Below, in pieces: positions 52,901-62,645 of a DNA stretch of 64,000 nucleotides (positions are counted from its first letter, which is position 1; each line of letters opens with the position of its first letter). The notes under the pieces were generated by a model. That model was not told the origin of the DNA, did no database searches, and saw only the letters and a program-made list of their open reading frames with translations. The stretch lies in assembly GCF_014698045.1 (NCBI RefSeq), contig NZ_JACJSE010000010.1, forward strand, positions 124,001-188,000, read 5' to 3'. This DNA comes from Aulosira sp. FACHB-615. GTDB taxonomy: Bacteria > Cyanobacteriota > Cyanobacteriia > Cyanobacteriales > Nostocaceae. The position numbers and the translations under genes are program-made.

Positions 52901-55900
52901 GCTACACCGGACAAGATGATATTGCTGTCGGTTCACCAATTGCTAACCGTAATCGTGATGAAATTAAAGGGTTAATTGGCTTTTTTGTCAATACTTTGGT
53001 GCTACGTACAGACCTGAGTGGCGATCCAACTTTTGACGAGTTACTGAAGCGAGTTAAAAAGGTAGCTTTAGAAGCCTATACACACCAGGATTTACCCTTT
53101 GACCAACTAGTAGAAGCAGTGCAACCAGAACGCGACACCAGTCGCACACCACTGTTTCAAGTCATGTTTAATATCCAAGATTACTCCAATTTACCAGAAA
53201 TGCCTGGTTTGGCGGTAAGTTGGGTCAAAATCGACACCAAAACAGCACAGTTTGATTTGAGTCTTTCTATTGATATTACACATCAAGCAGTGGCGGCATC
53301 CTTCCATTACAATACTGACCTATTTGATGCTGCGACAATCGCGAAAATGCTGAGACACTTTGAGAATTTACTGTCAGGGATTGCTGCTGAACCTCAAACT
53401 CGGCTATCTAATTTACCACTTTTGAGCGAGGCAGATCGTCAGGAGTTACTAGAATTTAGTACAAATAAATCCCAAATCTCCAATTACCAACCTCAACAGT
53501 GCATTCATCAACAATTTGCAGCCCAGGTAGAACGAACACCAGATGCAATTGCAGTCATCTTTGAAAATCAGTCTCTAACTTACAGAGAGTTAAATCAGCG
53601 TTCAAATCAATTAGCAAATTACCTCAAAACCCTGGGAGTTAGAGCAGAAGTTTTAGTAGGAATTTGCATAGAACGCTCTTTAGAGATGGTGGTTGGACTG
53701 TTGGCGATTCTCAAAGCTGGAGGTGCATATTTACCTCTCGATCCGGCTTATCCCCAAGAACGCCTCGCTTTGATGTTAAAAGATGCCCAGGTGTCAGTTT
53801 TACTTACTACGTCAACACAAGCTGAGAAACTCCCCGAACATCAAGCTCAAGTCATTTGCTTAGACACAGATTGGGAAGTTATTTCGCGTGAAAGCCAAGA
53901 AAACCCAATTCATCAGACACAACCGGAGAACCTCGCTTATGTAATTTATACATCTGGTTCCACGGGAACACCCAAAGGGGTAATGATTCAGCATCATGCT
54001 TTAAGTAATTATATCAATATTGCATGTATAGAATTGGGGATAAAGTCGAGCGATCGCATTTTGCAATTTGCCTCCATCAGTTTTGATACTGCGGCGGAAG
54101 AAATATTTCCCTGTCTAGTTTGCGGTGCTAGTCTCATATTGCGGACAGAGGAAATGTTAAGTTCAATACCGCAATTTTTACAGCAATGCCGCGATTACAG
54201 AGTCACTGTTCTGGATTTACCTACCGCTTTTTGGCATCAAGTTACTGCTGAATTAGCAACAGCAAATTTGGCAATTCCTGATTCTCTGAGATTAGTGATT
54301 ATTGGTGGCGAAAAAGCCAACAGAAAGCACTTGACAACTTGGCAGCAGACTATTGGTCAAAAAGTACGTCTTCTCAATAGCTACGGCCCTACAGAGACAA
54401 CTATTGTGGCAACACTTTGTGACTTATCAGTACCAACACTGGGCGAAGTGCCAATTGGCAAAGCTATTCCTCAAGTTCAAACTTACATCCTTGACTCCAA
54501 TCTACAACTAGTGCCTGTAGGAACTCCTGGCGAATTATATATTGGAGGTGTCGGTGTCGCTAGAGGCTACCTGAAGCGACCAGACTTAACAGCAGAAAAG
54601 TTTATTCCTAATCCTTACAATTCAAAACCTGGAGAGCGTCTTTACAAAACAGGCGATTTAGTTCGCTACTTGCCTGATGGCAACCTAGAATTTCTCGGAC
54701 GTATTGATCATCAAGTCAAGATTCGAGGATTCCGCATTGAATTAGGAGAAATAGAAACTTTACTAAATCAACACCCAGGTGTTCGAGAAGCGGTAGTTGT
54801 TGCTCATTGCGATCGCTCAGATCATCAGCGATTGATTGCTTATGTTGTCGGACAGTATCACCCAGAAAAAGTAGAAGCCTTAGACACTCAACAAACCTTG
54901 CAGTGGCAAACTGTCTTTGATAGTCTCTATAAAAAGTTTGATACTTCTCAAAACTCTGGTTTTTATATCAAAGGTTGGGAAAGCAGCTACACAGGAGCAT
55001 CTATTCCAGATGAACAAGTGCATGAGTGGATGAAGCAAACCACCGGGCGCATCTTAGGTTTACAGCCCAACCGGGTTTTAGAAATCGGTTGTGGTGGTAG
55101 CGGACTAATGCTTTTCAGCATTTCCCCCCATTGTCAGCAATACTGGGCAACAGACCCCTCACAAAATGCCCTGCAAATTCTCCAACAACAGTTAGACACC
55201 CTAGAGCAGCCATTAGCAGGAGTCACACTCAGTCAAAGAAGTGCTTTAGATTTTGATGATGTGGCAGAGAATAGCTTTGATGGCGTGTTAATTGTCTCTG
55301 TGGCTCAGTACTTCCCAAGCATTGACTATTTGCTCCAGGTTTTGGAGAAGGCAGTCAAAGCTGTAGAACCAGGTGGCTTCATTTTCCTGGGAGATGTTCG
55401 CAGTCTGCCCCTCTTAGAAGCCTTCCATGCCTCAGTTCAACTTTATCGATCTCCAGACAATCTTTCTAAGGAGGCCTTACAACAGCGTGTGCAGAAACAG
55501 TTGTTTGAAGAGAAACAATTAGTCATCGACCCCGCTTTCTTCATAGCCCTCAAACAGCATTTACCTAAAATCAGTCATGTTGACATTTTGCTAGAGCGTG
55601 GTTGTTCTCACAATGAATTAACTAAATTTCGTTACGATGTGATTCTTCATGTGGACGATCAACCAACTTCGACGGCGGAGATATCCTGGCTAGATTGGCA
55701 CAAACAAGAGCTAACCCTTTCTTCCGTTCGCTGTATTCTAGAAGAAACTGCACCCCAATTTTTAGGTATTACCGGTGTACCGAATGCCCGCACGATCGCA
55801 GATGTTCAGCTCGTGCAGTGGTTGGCAAATAGTGAAAAACCAGAAACTGTAGGTGAGATCAAGCAGTTGTTCAGATATCTTGAAGATCGAGGCGTAGAGC

Positions 55901-56601
55901 CAGAAGACTTCTGGGCATTAGAAAAAGACCTCCCTTATTCAGTCCAAATTACCTGGTCAAACACTGGTGCGGGCGATCGCTATGATGTGATATTTAAGCG
56001 ATCTACACCTGATGCTGCTGAGTGTTTATGTTTACCTGCTGCTGTACCTCCTTCATCTCGTCCTTGGCACAATTACGCTAACACTCCGTGGCAAGGAAAC
56101 TTAGCGCGTGAACGAGTACCTCAACTCCGAGATTTTCTCAAAGAAAAACTACCTGAGTACATGGTGCCAAGTGCTTTTATCTTCTTAGATGCACTACCTT
56201 TAACCCCAAATGGCAAAGTCAATCGTCGCGTCTTACCATTGCCAGAAAGTTACGCTACCCAAAACAACCTCTATGTAGCACCTGAAACAGAGCTACAGCA
56301 GACCATTGCTGATACATGGCAAACAGTACTAGGTATCGAAAAAGTTAGTATTAACGATAACTTTTTCGATTTGGGCGGACATTCTTTGTTGATTTCTCAG
56401 GTAAACGCCCAATTACGAGAAAAACTACAACGTGATATCTCAGTAGTAGAAATGTTTCAATATCCTAGTATTAGTTTGTTAGCCAAACATCTTAGTCAAG
56501 AACAGCAAGAACAACAGTCTTTTCAAGAAATTCGCAACCGTTCTGAAAAACAGAAATCGGCTTTAAACAGGAAAAAACAAACTCGTAATTTACGCAAATA
56601 A
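49981..56601 (+). CDS. FAAL-ACP / NRPS module (C-A-NMT-PCP)
   Basis: 2206 residues. Fatty-acyl-AMP ligase ~30-600 (YTSGSTGTPKGVMISHGNLL near 195, LRTGDLGFLQDGELFITGRA); ACP with LGLDSLKVFEL near 655; condensation ~705-1150 (EMHHIISDGWS near 847); adenylation ~1170-1620 (YTSGSTGTPKGV near 1322, YKTGDLVRYLPDG) with a SAM methyltransferase inserted after core A8 (VLEIGCGGSGLML near 1700, region ~1640-1990); A10 NGKVNRRVLPLP near 2077; PCP DNFFDLGGHSLLI near 2127. It activates a fatty acid as acyl-AMP, couples it to an amino acid and N-methylates that residue. No thioesterase, so chain transfer to the PKS at 56772 is implied. Confidence 0.95.
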   Translation: MNQYSSSFQPSDVFSATSDTNDEFSLSNCRTVVELLGWRSSTQGNQDIFTFLLDGETEQARLTYQELDRLARRTAAQLQAMGLVGERALLLYPAGLDFLIAFFGCLYAGVVAVTAYPPRNQRNTPRIQAIAQDAQAAIALTTTDILPTVQSLISQRTDLGSLQWLTTDNITPGIEDNWQQPHIDQDSLAFLQYTSGSTGTPKGVMISHGNLLHNAQTTRQFMEHSSASKFVTWLPMYHDMGLIGGILQPLYGGFPCIIMPPAAFLQRPYRWLQAISHYRGTTSGGPNFAYDLCVQKITPEQKATLDLSSWSVAFNGAEPIRYDTLERFAEAFAECGFRKEAFYPCYGMAETTLMVAGVQKAAPPKIKALQKSALASHQVVESSVVGGDDTSYFVSCGQIIPDQKVVITNPDTLKSCQPDEIGEIWVAGLSVGQGYWHRPAETAETFGAYLADTGEGPFLRTGDLGFLQDGELFITGRAKDLIIIRGRNLYPQDIELTAERSHSSLRPGANAAFTVLVNNEEKLVVVQELEFRAKPNLETVINAIRQAVTEEHEVQVYAVVLIKPGTICKTSSGKIQRRATRVQFENGELNIVASNILKASDIIQESIQLQHSQLLTLATPERQTVLEQYLIVQIANVLAIAPDNIPLQAPLSTLGLDSLKVFELKNRVEVDLEVEISIADLFAGMSPRSLATKILTQITAAAFIPAVRLNPIPQAEVYPLSFAQQRLWFLDRLQPGNPAYNISLAVNLQGELDIILLEQSLNEIVRRHEALRTTLTVVNGQPVQIITPSLKLFLSVIDDQKNIASSVQQFLTEQSQQPFDLIKGPLLRAELLRLAPQEHILLLEMHHIISDGWSSEVFLQEIASLYKAFLTGTASSLPEISIQYKDFAHWQRQWLQGEILQTQLSYWKKQLQDIPAALQLPTDRPRPTVQTSNGAQQSLELSEVLINRLKAIAHQKGVTLYMLLLAAFQTFLYRYTGQDDIAVGSPIANRNRDEIKGLIGFFVNTLVLRTDLSGDPTFDELLKRVKKVALEAYTHQDLPFDQLVEAVQPERDTSRTPLFQVMFNIQDYSNLPEMPGLAVSWVKIDTKTAQFDLSLSIDITHQAVAASFHYNTDLFDAATIAKMLRHFENLLSGIAAEPQTRLSNLPLLSEADRQELLEFSTNKSQISNYQPQQCIHQQFAAQVERTPDAIAVIFENQSLTYRELNQRSNQLANYLKTLGVRAEVLVGICIERSLEMVVGLLAILKAGGAYLPLDPAYPQERLALMLKDAQVSVLLTTSTQAEKLPEHQAQVICLDTDWEVISRESQENPIHQTQPENLAYVIYTSGSTGTPKGVMIQHHALSNYINIACIELGIKSSDRILQFASISFDTAAEEIFPCLVCGASLILRTEEMLSSIPQFLQQCRDYRVTVLDLPTAFWHQVTAELATANLAIPDSLRLVIIGGEKANRKHLTTWQQTIGQKVRLLNSYGPTETTIVATLCDLSVPTLGEVPIGKAIPQVQTYILDSNLQLVPVGTPGELYIGGVGVARGYLKRPDLTAEKFIPNPYNSKPGERLYKTGDLVRYLPDGNLEFLGRIDHQVKIRGFRIELGEIETLLNQHPGVREAVVVAHCDRSDHQRLIAYVVGQYHPEKVEALDTQQTLQWQTVFDSLYKKFDTSQNSGFYIKGWESSYTGASIPDEQVHEWMKQTTGRILGLQPNRVLEIGCGGSGLMLFSISPHCQQYWATDPSQNALQILQQQLDTLEQPLAGVTLSQRSALDFDDVAENSFDGVLIVSVAQYFPSIDYLLQVLEKAVKAVEPGGFIFLGDVRSLPLLEAFHASVQLYRSPDNLSKEALQQRVQKQLFEEKQLVIDPAFFIALKQHLPKISHVDILLERGCSHNELTKFRYDVILHVDDQPTSTAEISWLDWHKQELTLSSVRCILEETAPQFLGITGVPNARTIADVQLVQWLANSEKPETVGEIKQLFRYLEDRGVEPEDFWALEKDLPYSVQITWSNTGAGDRYDVIFKRSTPDAAECLCLPAAVPPSSRPWHNYANTPWQGNLARERVPQLRDFLKEKLPEYMVPSAFIFLDALPLTPNGKVNRRVLPLPESYATQNNLYVAPETELQQTIADTWQTVLGIEKVSINDNFFDLGGHSLLISQVNAQLREKLQRDISVVEMFQYPSISLLAKHLSQEQQEQQSFQEIRNRSEKQKSALNRKKQTRNLRK

Positions 56602-56771
56602 AACCGAGAAATAACCCTCATTAAAACTATGTGGACAGGAAGCTGAAACAATTACATACGACAAGTCAATATTTTCGGATTTTTATGGGAATTTCCTTGG
56701 TTGAGTAGAGCAGTATTAGCCAGCAACCTGCGCTAATAAAATGTGTAATTAATGAGGTTAAGATAGGAGTG

Positions 56772-59700
56772 ATGGATAGTACAGAATTACAAGATGTCAT
56801 CGAAGCGATCGCAATTATTGGGATGTCGGGGCGTTTCCCCGGTGCTAATGATATTCCAGAATTTTGGGAAAATTTATGCTCTGGTGTCGAATCAATTTCT
56901 ACCTTTACTGATACAGAATTAATTACGGCGGGAATTGAGCCAGAATTAGTGAATCATCCCCATTATGTGAAAAGTCTGGGGATATTAGCAAATATAGATT
57001 TATTTGATGCTGGATTTTTTGGTTTTAATCCTAAAGAAGCAGAAATTACAGATCCACAGCATCGGTTATTTTTAGAATGTGCCTGGGAAGCATTAGAAAA
57101 TGCCGGCTATGACTCTCAACGTTGTGAAAGTCGTATCGGAGTTTATGCAGGTGCGAGTTCAAATAATTATTTATCTTTAGATTTAAATAACGAGCGCACA
57201 GGATTAGCAAGTCTTTTTCAAAGGGGAATTGGTAACGATAAAGATTTCCTCGCTACTCGTGTTTCCTATAAATTAAATCTTACAGGCCCCAGCCTTACAG
57301 TACAGACTGCTTGTTCTACTTCCTTAGTTGCAATTTCTCTCGCTTGCCAAAGCTTATTAAATTATCAATGCGATATGGCTTTAGCTGGGGGAGTTTCAAT
57401 TAATATTCTCCAAAAAACCGGGTACTTGTATCAAGAAGGTGGTGTTTTATCGCCTGACGGTCACTGTCGCGCCTTTGATGCTCAAGCTAGAGGTACGATT
57501 ATTGGCAATGGCGTGGGAATTGTGGTTTTAAAGCGGTTAACTGAAGCGATCGCCGATGGTGATCATATCTATGCTGTCATTAAAGGTAGTGCTATCAATA
57601 ATGATGGTTCAGGTAAAATCAGTTACACAGCACCCAGTGTCAACGGACAAGCTCAAGTTATTGCCGAAGCACTAAGTTTAGCAGATGTGCCGCCGGAAAC
57701 CATTAGCTATATTGAAACCCACGGTAGCGGAACCGTCTTAGGAGATCCGATTGAAATTTCGGCATTAACCAGCGTCTTCCGTGAAAATACTGATAAAAAG
57801 CAATTTTGTGCGATCGGTTCCGTCAAAACCAATATTGGTCATTTGGATGCAGCTGCTGGGGTGACAAGTTTAATCAAAACTGCTTTGGCGCTCAAACATC
57901 AACAAATACCGCCTAGCTTACATTTTGCCGAACCCAATCCAAATATTGATTTTGCCAACAGTCCTTTTTATGTCAATACCAAGCTGACAGATTGGCAAAA
58001 TACTCATACCCCTCGTCGTGCTGGTGTGAGTTCTTTGGGTATCGGTGGTACCAACGCCCACGTCATTTTAGAAGCAGCACCAGTATGGGAAGAACAAGGA
58101 GTAGGGGGCAGGGAGCAGGGGAGAAAGTATCAATTGTTGGTTCTGTCTGCTAAAACAGCATCAGCACTAGAAAAGGCAACCACAAATTTAGCAGATTATC
58201 TGCAAGCACATCCTGATTTAAACTTGGCTGATGTGGCTTACACATTACAAGTTGGACGCAGAACTTTTGAACATCGGCGTGCTGTGGTGTGTCGAGATAT
58301 TGCAGATGCGATCGCAGCACTAGAAAACTCTCAAAAAGTACTGAGCAGTATCCCAGCAATACAACAACAGTCCATAGCTTTTATGTTCCCTGGTCTGGGT
58401 ACTCAATATGTCAACATGGGTTGGGAACTTTATCAAGTTGAATCTATCTTTCGCCAGCAAGTTGATTACTGTTGCGAGTTTCTGCAACCGCTTTTGAATC
58501 AAGATTTACGCGATATTCTTTATCCAAGTAGACATTCACCACAAACCCCAGAAAACCAAAAATTAAATCTAGAATCTCAAGGTTTCGATTTGCGGAAAAT
58601 GTTGGGGCGAAATCAGGAACAACCTTCCTTACTCCATCAAACTGAACTAGCCCAACCAGCAGTTTTTGTCATTGAATATGCTTTAGCACAGCTATTGATC
58701 TCCTGGGGGATTCGTCCCCAAACAATGATCGGTTACAGCATTGGTGAGTATGTAGCAGCCACTGTAGCAGGGGTTTTATCTCTAGAAGAAGGTTTAAAAC
58801 TGATTGCTGCAAGAGCGCGGATAATTCAAAAATTACCGGGTGGAGCAATGCTCGCTGTTCCACTTTCAGAAGCAGAAATATCCCCCTTGCTAAATGATCA
58901 AATCTCCTTGTCTGCGGTTAACGGCAAATCTATGTGTGTAGTTGCAGGTGCAACTAACGCTGTAGAAGCTCTGGAACAACAGTTAACTGAACGAGGTTTA
59001 GCTTGTCGTCGCCTAGAAACTTCTCACGCTTTTCACTCTCCCATGATGGAGGGTGCGATTTCTGAGTTACGTGAGTTAGTCAACAGCTTTAAACTCCAAG
59101 CCCCAAAAATTCCTTACATATCCAACGTCACAGGAACTTGGATCACAGCAGCAGCAGCCACAAATCCCGATTATTGGGTTCAACACCTGTGTCAACCTGT
59201 GTTATTTGCTCCGGGTATCCAAGAACTGTGGAACCAAAATAATCCCATTTTATTGGAAGTAGGGCCAGGACAGACTTTAAATAGTTTCGCCCTTCAATGT
59301 CTCGAAACCAATCCCGAAGTCAATCAGATCATCTTACCCTCCCTGAGATATGCTTACGATCAAAAACCAGACTTAGTATTCTTGTTAAGAACAATAGGTA
59401 GGTTGTGGTCAGCCGGAGTAGAAATAGATTGGTCAGGATTTTATCGTGATGAGCGTCGTTATCGTCTTCCTTTACCAACCTATCCTTTTGAACGTCAACG
59501 CTACTGGTTAGAGCCACAAAAACCAACGAGTTCTTCAGATAAATCTCCAGCATTATCAACAGAAAAGCTGGATGTTACCAACTGGTTTAACATTCCTTCT
59601 TGGAAACGTTCGGCTTTACTTGTATCGTTGGAACAAGCAAAACCAATCGATTCAAGCAATTATTGGTTAGTATTTCTTGATGCTTGCGGTATTGGTAATC

Positions 59701-61493
59701 AACTTGTAGAACGCTTGAAAAATGAGCGTAAAAATGTCATCACTGTCAAAATTGGCGAAGCATTTAGTCAAATTGGATATGGGGAATATACGATTAATCC
59801 CCAAAGCAAAAATGACTATGATACCTTAATCAAACAGCTCCACAATTTAGGTCAAGTACCACAGAAAATTACTCATCTGTGGAACATTACATCATATAAT
59901 AGTCAAATATCGGATCTAGAAAATTTTGCAGCTACTCAAGATATCAGTTTTTGGAGCTTGCTCTTTCTCATCCAAGCATTGGGAGAACAAAATCTTACCA
60001 AATCTGTGGAAATTAATGTTGTTTCTAACAACATGCAACAGGTAGTTGATGAAGCATATTTATGTCCAGAAAAGGCAACCATCCTGGGGCTATGTACAGT
60101 TATTCCGCAAGAATATGCCCACATATCCTGCCGCAGCATCGATATTACCATTCCCCAGGTTGATACAAAGCAATGGCAACAGTTGATAGACAATCTTTGT
60201 AGAGAACTTCAGACATTATCATCTGAGCAAGTCATTGCATATCGAGGAAATCAAAGATGGATACAGTGTTTTGAACCCTTACCCATCGCCAGCCAAACAA
60301 GTACTAACAACAAATTCAGAAAAGAAGGAGTATATGTAATCACAGGTGGATTAGGCGGAATTGGCCTAGCGATCGCGGAATATTTAGCCAAGACTGTACA
60401 AGCAAAATTAGTCCTGATTGGACGTTCGGAATTACCAAAAAAAGTCGAGTGGGAGGAATTGCTATCCAGCCAAGAGCAAGATGATTTACTCAAAACCAAA
60501 ATCAAAAAACTCCAGCTTCTAGAAGAGTTAGGTGCAGAGGTTTTAGTGCTGAAAGCCGATGTTGCTAACCTAGAACAAATGCAGAGTGCGATTAATCAGG
60601 TATGCGATCGCTTTGGTAAGATTCATGGCGTAATTCATGCAGCCGGAACTCCAGGTGCAGGTATTATTCAACTCAAAACACCTGAATTAGCCGCACAAGT
60701 TTTTCAACCTAAACTCCAAGGCACAATAGTTTTAAATACTGTTTTGCAAAACATTAATTTAGACTTCCTGGTCTTATTTTCTTCTACTACTGCAATCACA
60801 GGCGGCTTAGGACAAGTAGATTATTGTGCAGCTAATACCTTTCTAGATGGGTTTGCCCACTACAATTTTTATCAACACCAAATACCGACAATCTCAATTA
60901 ATTGGGATTGGTGGGAATGGGATAGTTGGCAAAAATCTTTGTTAGCATTTGCCCCTAATATGCAAGCTGAAATTAAGCAAACAAGACAAAAATATGGTAT
61001 ATCTTTTGCAGAAGGTATAGATGCCTTTGAGCGAATATTATCTCAAAATTTACCTCAAGTAATTGTATCAACAAAAAATCTCCAAACTGTCATTGCAGAA
61101 CATCAAGCTTTTGCCGTACCACTTTTCTTAAAAAATTCCGAACAATCTCCTCAATCTCAAACATCGCACCCAAGACCAATTTTAGAAACTGTTTATCTTG
61201 AGCCCAGTAGTGCTGTTGAGCAAAAGATTGCTGAGATTTGGCAAGAATTATTAGGTATTGATCAAGTCGGCGTTGATGATAACTTTTTTGATTTAGGCGG
61301 ACACTCCTTAATTGCAACCCAAATAGTTTCTCAGTTGCGTCAAGATTTTCAAGTTGAACTATCATTACGCCATATTTTTGAAGCGCCAACGGTGGCAGAA
61401 TTAGCTTTACTGATTGAAGACATCCTGATCAAAGAATTGTCAGAACTGACCGAAGAAGAAGCCGAAAAGCTAGTTTCACATATTTATGTTTAG
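56772..61493 (+). CDS. Type I polyketide synthase module (KS-AT-KR-ACP)
   Basis: 1573 residues from ATG 56772 (an in-frame GTG at 56769 precedes it). KS ~10-435 (VQTACSTSLVAISLACQ, ETHGSGTVLGDP, SVKTNIGHLDAAAG); AT ~535-880 (FMFPGLGTQY, GYSIGEYVAATVAGV with Ser nucleophile, HAFHSPMM malonyl-type signature); structural KR subdomain, then KR ~1185-1400 (VYVITGGLGGIGLAIA, FLVLFSSTTA, QVDYCAANTFLDGFAHY); ACP ~1490-1550 (DDNFFDLGGHSLIATQ). No DH, ER or TE: one extension with ketone-to-hydroxyl reduction. A G-rich repeat is inserted in frame at 58098-58123 in the KS-AT linker. 170 bases after the NRPS gene, same strand. Confidence 0.95.
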   Translation: MDSTELQDVIEAIAIIGMSGRFPGANDIPEFWENLCSGVESISTFTDTELITAGIEPELVNHPHYVKSLGILANIDLFDAGFFGFNPKEAEITDPQHRLFLECAWEALENAGYDSQRCESRIGVYAGASSNNYLSLDLNNERTGLASLFQRGIGNDKDFLATRVSYKLNLTGPSLTVQTACSTSLVAISLACQSLLNYQCDMALAGGVSINILQKTGYLYQEGGVLSPDGHCRAFDAQARGTIIGNGVGIVVLKRLTEAIADGDHIYAVIKGSAINNDGSGKISYTAPSVNGQAQVIAEALSLADVPPETISYIETHGSGTVLGDPIEISALTSVFRENTDKKQFCAIGSVKTNIGHLDAAAGVTSLIKTALALKHQQIPPSLHFAEPNPNIDFANSPFYVNTKLTDWQNTHTPRRAGVSSLGIGGTNAHVILEAAPVWEEQGVGGREQGRKYQLLVLSAKTASALEKATTNLADYLQAHPDLNLADVAYTLQVGRRTFEHRRAVVCRDIADAIAALENSQKVLSSIPAIQQQSIAFMFPGLGTQYVNMGWELYQVESIFRQQVDYCCEFLQPLLNQDLRDILYPSRHSPQTPENQKLNLESQGFDLRKMLGRNQEQPSLLHQTELAQPAVFVIEYALAQLLISWGIRPQTMIGYSIGEYVAATVAGVLSLEEGLKLIAARARIIQKLPGGAMLAVPLSEAEISPLLNDQISLSAVNGKSMCVVAGATNAVEALEQQLTERGLACRRLETSHAFHSPMMEGAISELRELVNSFKLQAPKIPYISNVTGTWITAAAATNPDYWVQHLCQPVLFAPGIQELWNQNNPILLEVGPGQTLNSFALQCLETNPEVNQIILPSLRYAYDQKPDLVFLLRTIGRLWSAGVEIDWSGFYRDERRYRLPLPTYPFERQRYWLEPQKPTSSSDKSPALSTEKLDVTNWFNIPSWKRSALLVSLEQAKPIDSSNYWLVFLDACGIGNQLVERLKNERKNVITVKIGEAFSQIGYGEYTINPQSKNDYDTLIKQLHNLGQVPQKITHLWNITSYNSQISDLENFAATQDISFWSLLFLIQALGEQNLTKSVEINVVSNNMQQVVDEAYLCPEKATILGLCTVIPQEYAHISCRSIDITIPQVDTKQWQQLIDNLCRELQTLSSEQVIAYRGNQRWIQCFEPLPIASQTSTNNKFRKEGVYVITGGLGGIGLAIAEYLAKTVQAKLVLIGRSELPKKVEWEELLSSQEQDDLLKTKIKKLQLLEELGAEVLVLKADVANLEQMQSAINQVCDRFGKIHGVIHAAGTPGAGIIQLKTPELAAQVFQPKLQGTIVLNTVLQNINLDFLVLFSSTTAITGGLGQVDYCAANTFLDGFAHYNFYQHQIPTISINWDWWEWDSWQKSLLAFAPNMQAEIKQTRQKYGISFAEGIDAFERILSQNLPQVIVSTKNLQTVIAEHQAFAVPLFLKNSEQSPQSQTSHPRPILETVYLEPSSAVEQKIAEIWQELLGIDQVGVDDNFFDLGGHSLIATQIVSQLRQDFQVELSLRHIFEAPTVAELALLIEDILIKELSELTEEEAEKLVSHIYV

Positions 61494-61519
61494 AGCGTAG
61501 AAGGAGGCTAAGATAAATT

Positions 61520-62374
61520 ATGAAAATTCAAACAGTAGGCGTTGTTGGTGCAGGCGTGATGGGTATCGGGGTTGCACAAAACCTCGCACAAACAGACCAT
61601 CAAGTGATTTTGATAGATATTTCTGAAGATATTCTTGATAAAGCTAAATACGAAATCAGAAATAATATCCGCTTACAAAGTTTTTTCAAGAAAAGCGACA
61701 ATCTAAAAACACCAGATAGTATTCTAGAGAAAATCGAGTTTTCTACTAGCTATAAACTTTTAGAAAATGCTGATTTTGTAGTTGAAAATGTCACCGAAAA
61801 ATGGGATATTAAAAAAGGGATATATCCACAATTAGATGCTATTTGTCCACCACATTGTATATTTGCGGCTAACACATCAGCAATCCCCATTACTCGCCTA
61901 GCTTCACTTACCAAACGCCCTGATCAAGTCCTGGGTATTCACTTTATGAATCCTGTACCAATGAAGCCAATGGTAGAGATGATTCGGGGATATCATACCT
62001 CGGAGTCAACAATTGCAACAGCAAAACAAATGCTGACTCAGATGGGGAAAGAATGCGTCATTGTTAACGACTCACCGGGTTTTGTTTCTAACCGCGTGTT
62101 GATGCTAACCATTAACGAAGCTGTGTTTCTGTTGCAAGACCAAGTAGCAACAGCAGAAGATGTAGACAAAATCTTTAAAAGCTGTTTTGGTCACAAAATG
62201 GGGCCTTTAGAAACCGCAGATTTAATTGGACTAGATACCATTTTATTTTCTATCGAAGTTTTGTATGAAAACTTTAATGATAGCAAGTATCGACCATGCC
62301 CTTTACTGAAAAAAATGGTGGATGCAGGGTTATATGGCAGAAAAAATGGTCAAGGTTTTTACGTATATCAATAA
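61520..62374 (+). CDS. 3-hydroxyacyl-CoA dehydrogenase family (FkbK-like)
   Basis: 284 residues. Rossmann start VGVVGAGVMGIGVAQNLAQ, then VVENVTEKWDIKKGIYPQLD, ANTSAIPITRLAS, IHFMNPVPMKPMVEMIRG (His of the catalytic pair), and C-terminal domain DSPGFVSNRVLMLTINEAVF with LETADLIGLD and GRKNGQGFYVY. In methoxymalonyl-ACP pathways the homologue (FkbK) oxidises glyceryl-ACP to 2-hydroxy-3-oxopropionyl-ACP. A strong AGAAGGAGG ribosome-binding site is at 61498-61507. It is the first of four co-directional genes. Confidence 0.9.
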   Translation: MKIQTVGVVGAGVMGIGVAQNLAQTDHQVILIDISEDILDKAKYEIRNNIRLQSFFKKSDNLKTPDSILEKIEFSTSYKLLENADFVVENVTEKWDIKKGIYPQLDAICPPHCIFAANTSAIPITRLASLTKRPDQVLGIHFMNPVPMKPMVEMIRGYHTSESTIATAKQMLTQMGKECVIVNDSPGFVSNRVLMLTINEAVFLLQDQVATAEDVDKIFKSCFGHKMGPLETADLIGLDTILFSIEVLYENFNDSKYRPCPLLKKMVDAGLYGRKNGQGFYVYQ

Positions 62375-62392
62375 CTAGGAATTTCAAGACTT

Positions 62393-62641
62393 ATGAAAGA
62401 AGTGCAAGCTAGAATTAAAACCTTCTTGTCAAAATTTTTCGGCAATCATGACTTACAACCAGACGAAGATATTTTCGCTCTCGGTTTTGTGAATTCGATG
62501 TTTGCGATGCAGCTGGTTTTATTTGTTGAGCAGGAATTTCAGATTGCAGTTGAGAACGAAGACTTAGAGTTTGAAAATTTCCGCACCATCAACTCTATCG
62601 CCAATTTAGTAGAACGCAAAACTGCTGTTCTCGCACAATGA
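62393..62641 (+). CDS. Discrete acyl carrier protein (FkbJ-like)
   Basis: 82 residues, acidic, ACP fold. The phosphopantetheine Ser sits in FALGFVNSMFAMQLVLFVEQ. In the methoxymalonyl-ACP pathway a free ACP of this size (FkbJ) carries the glyceryl, hydroxymalonyl and methoxymalonyl intermediates. 18 bases after the dehydrogenase, four bases before the acyl-CoA dehydrogenase gene. Confidence 0.9.
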   Translation: MKEVQARIKTFLSKFFGNHDLQPDEDIFALGFVNSMFAMQLVLFVEQEFQIAVENEDLEFENFRTINSIANLVERKTAVLAQ

Positions 62642-62645
62642 ATTT

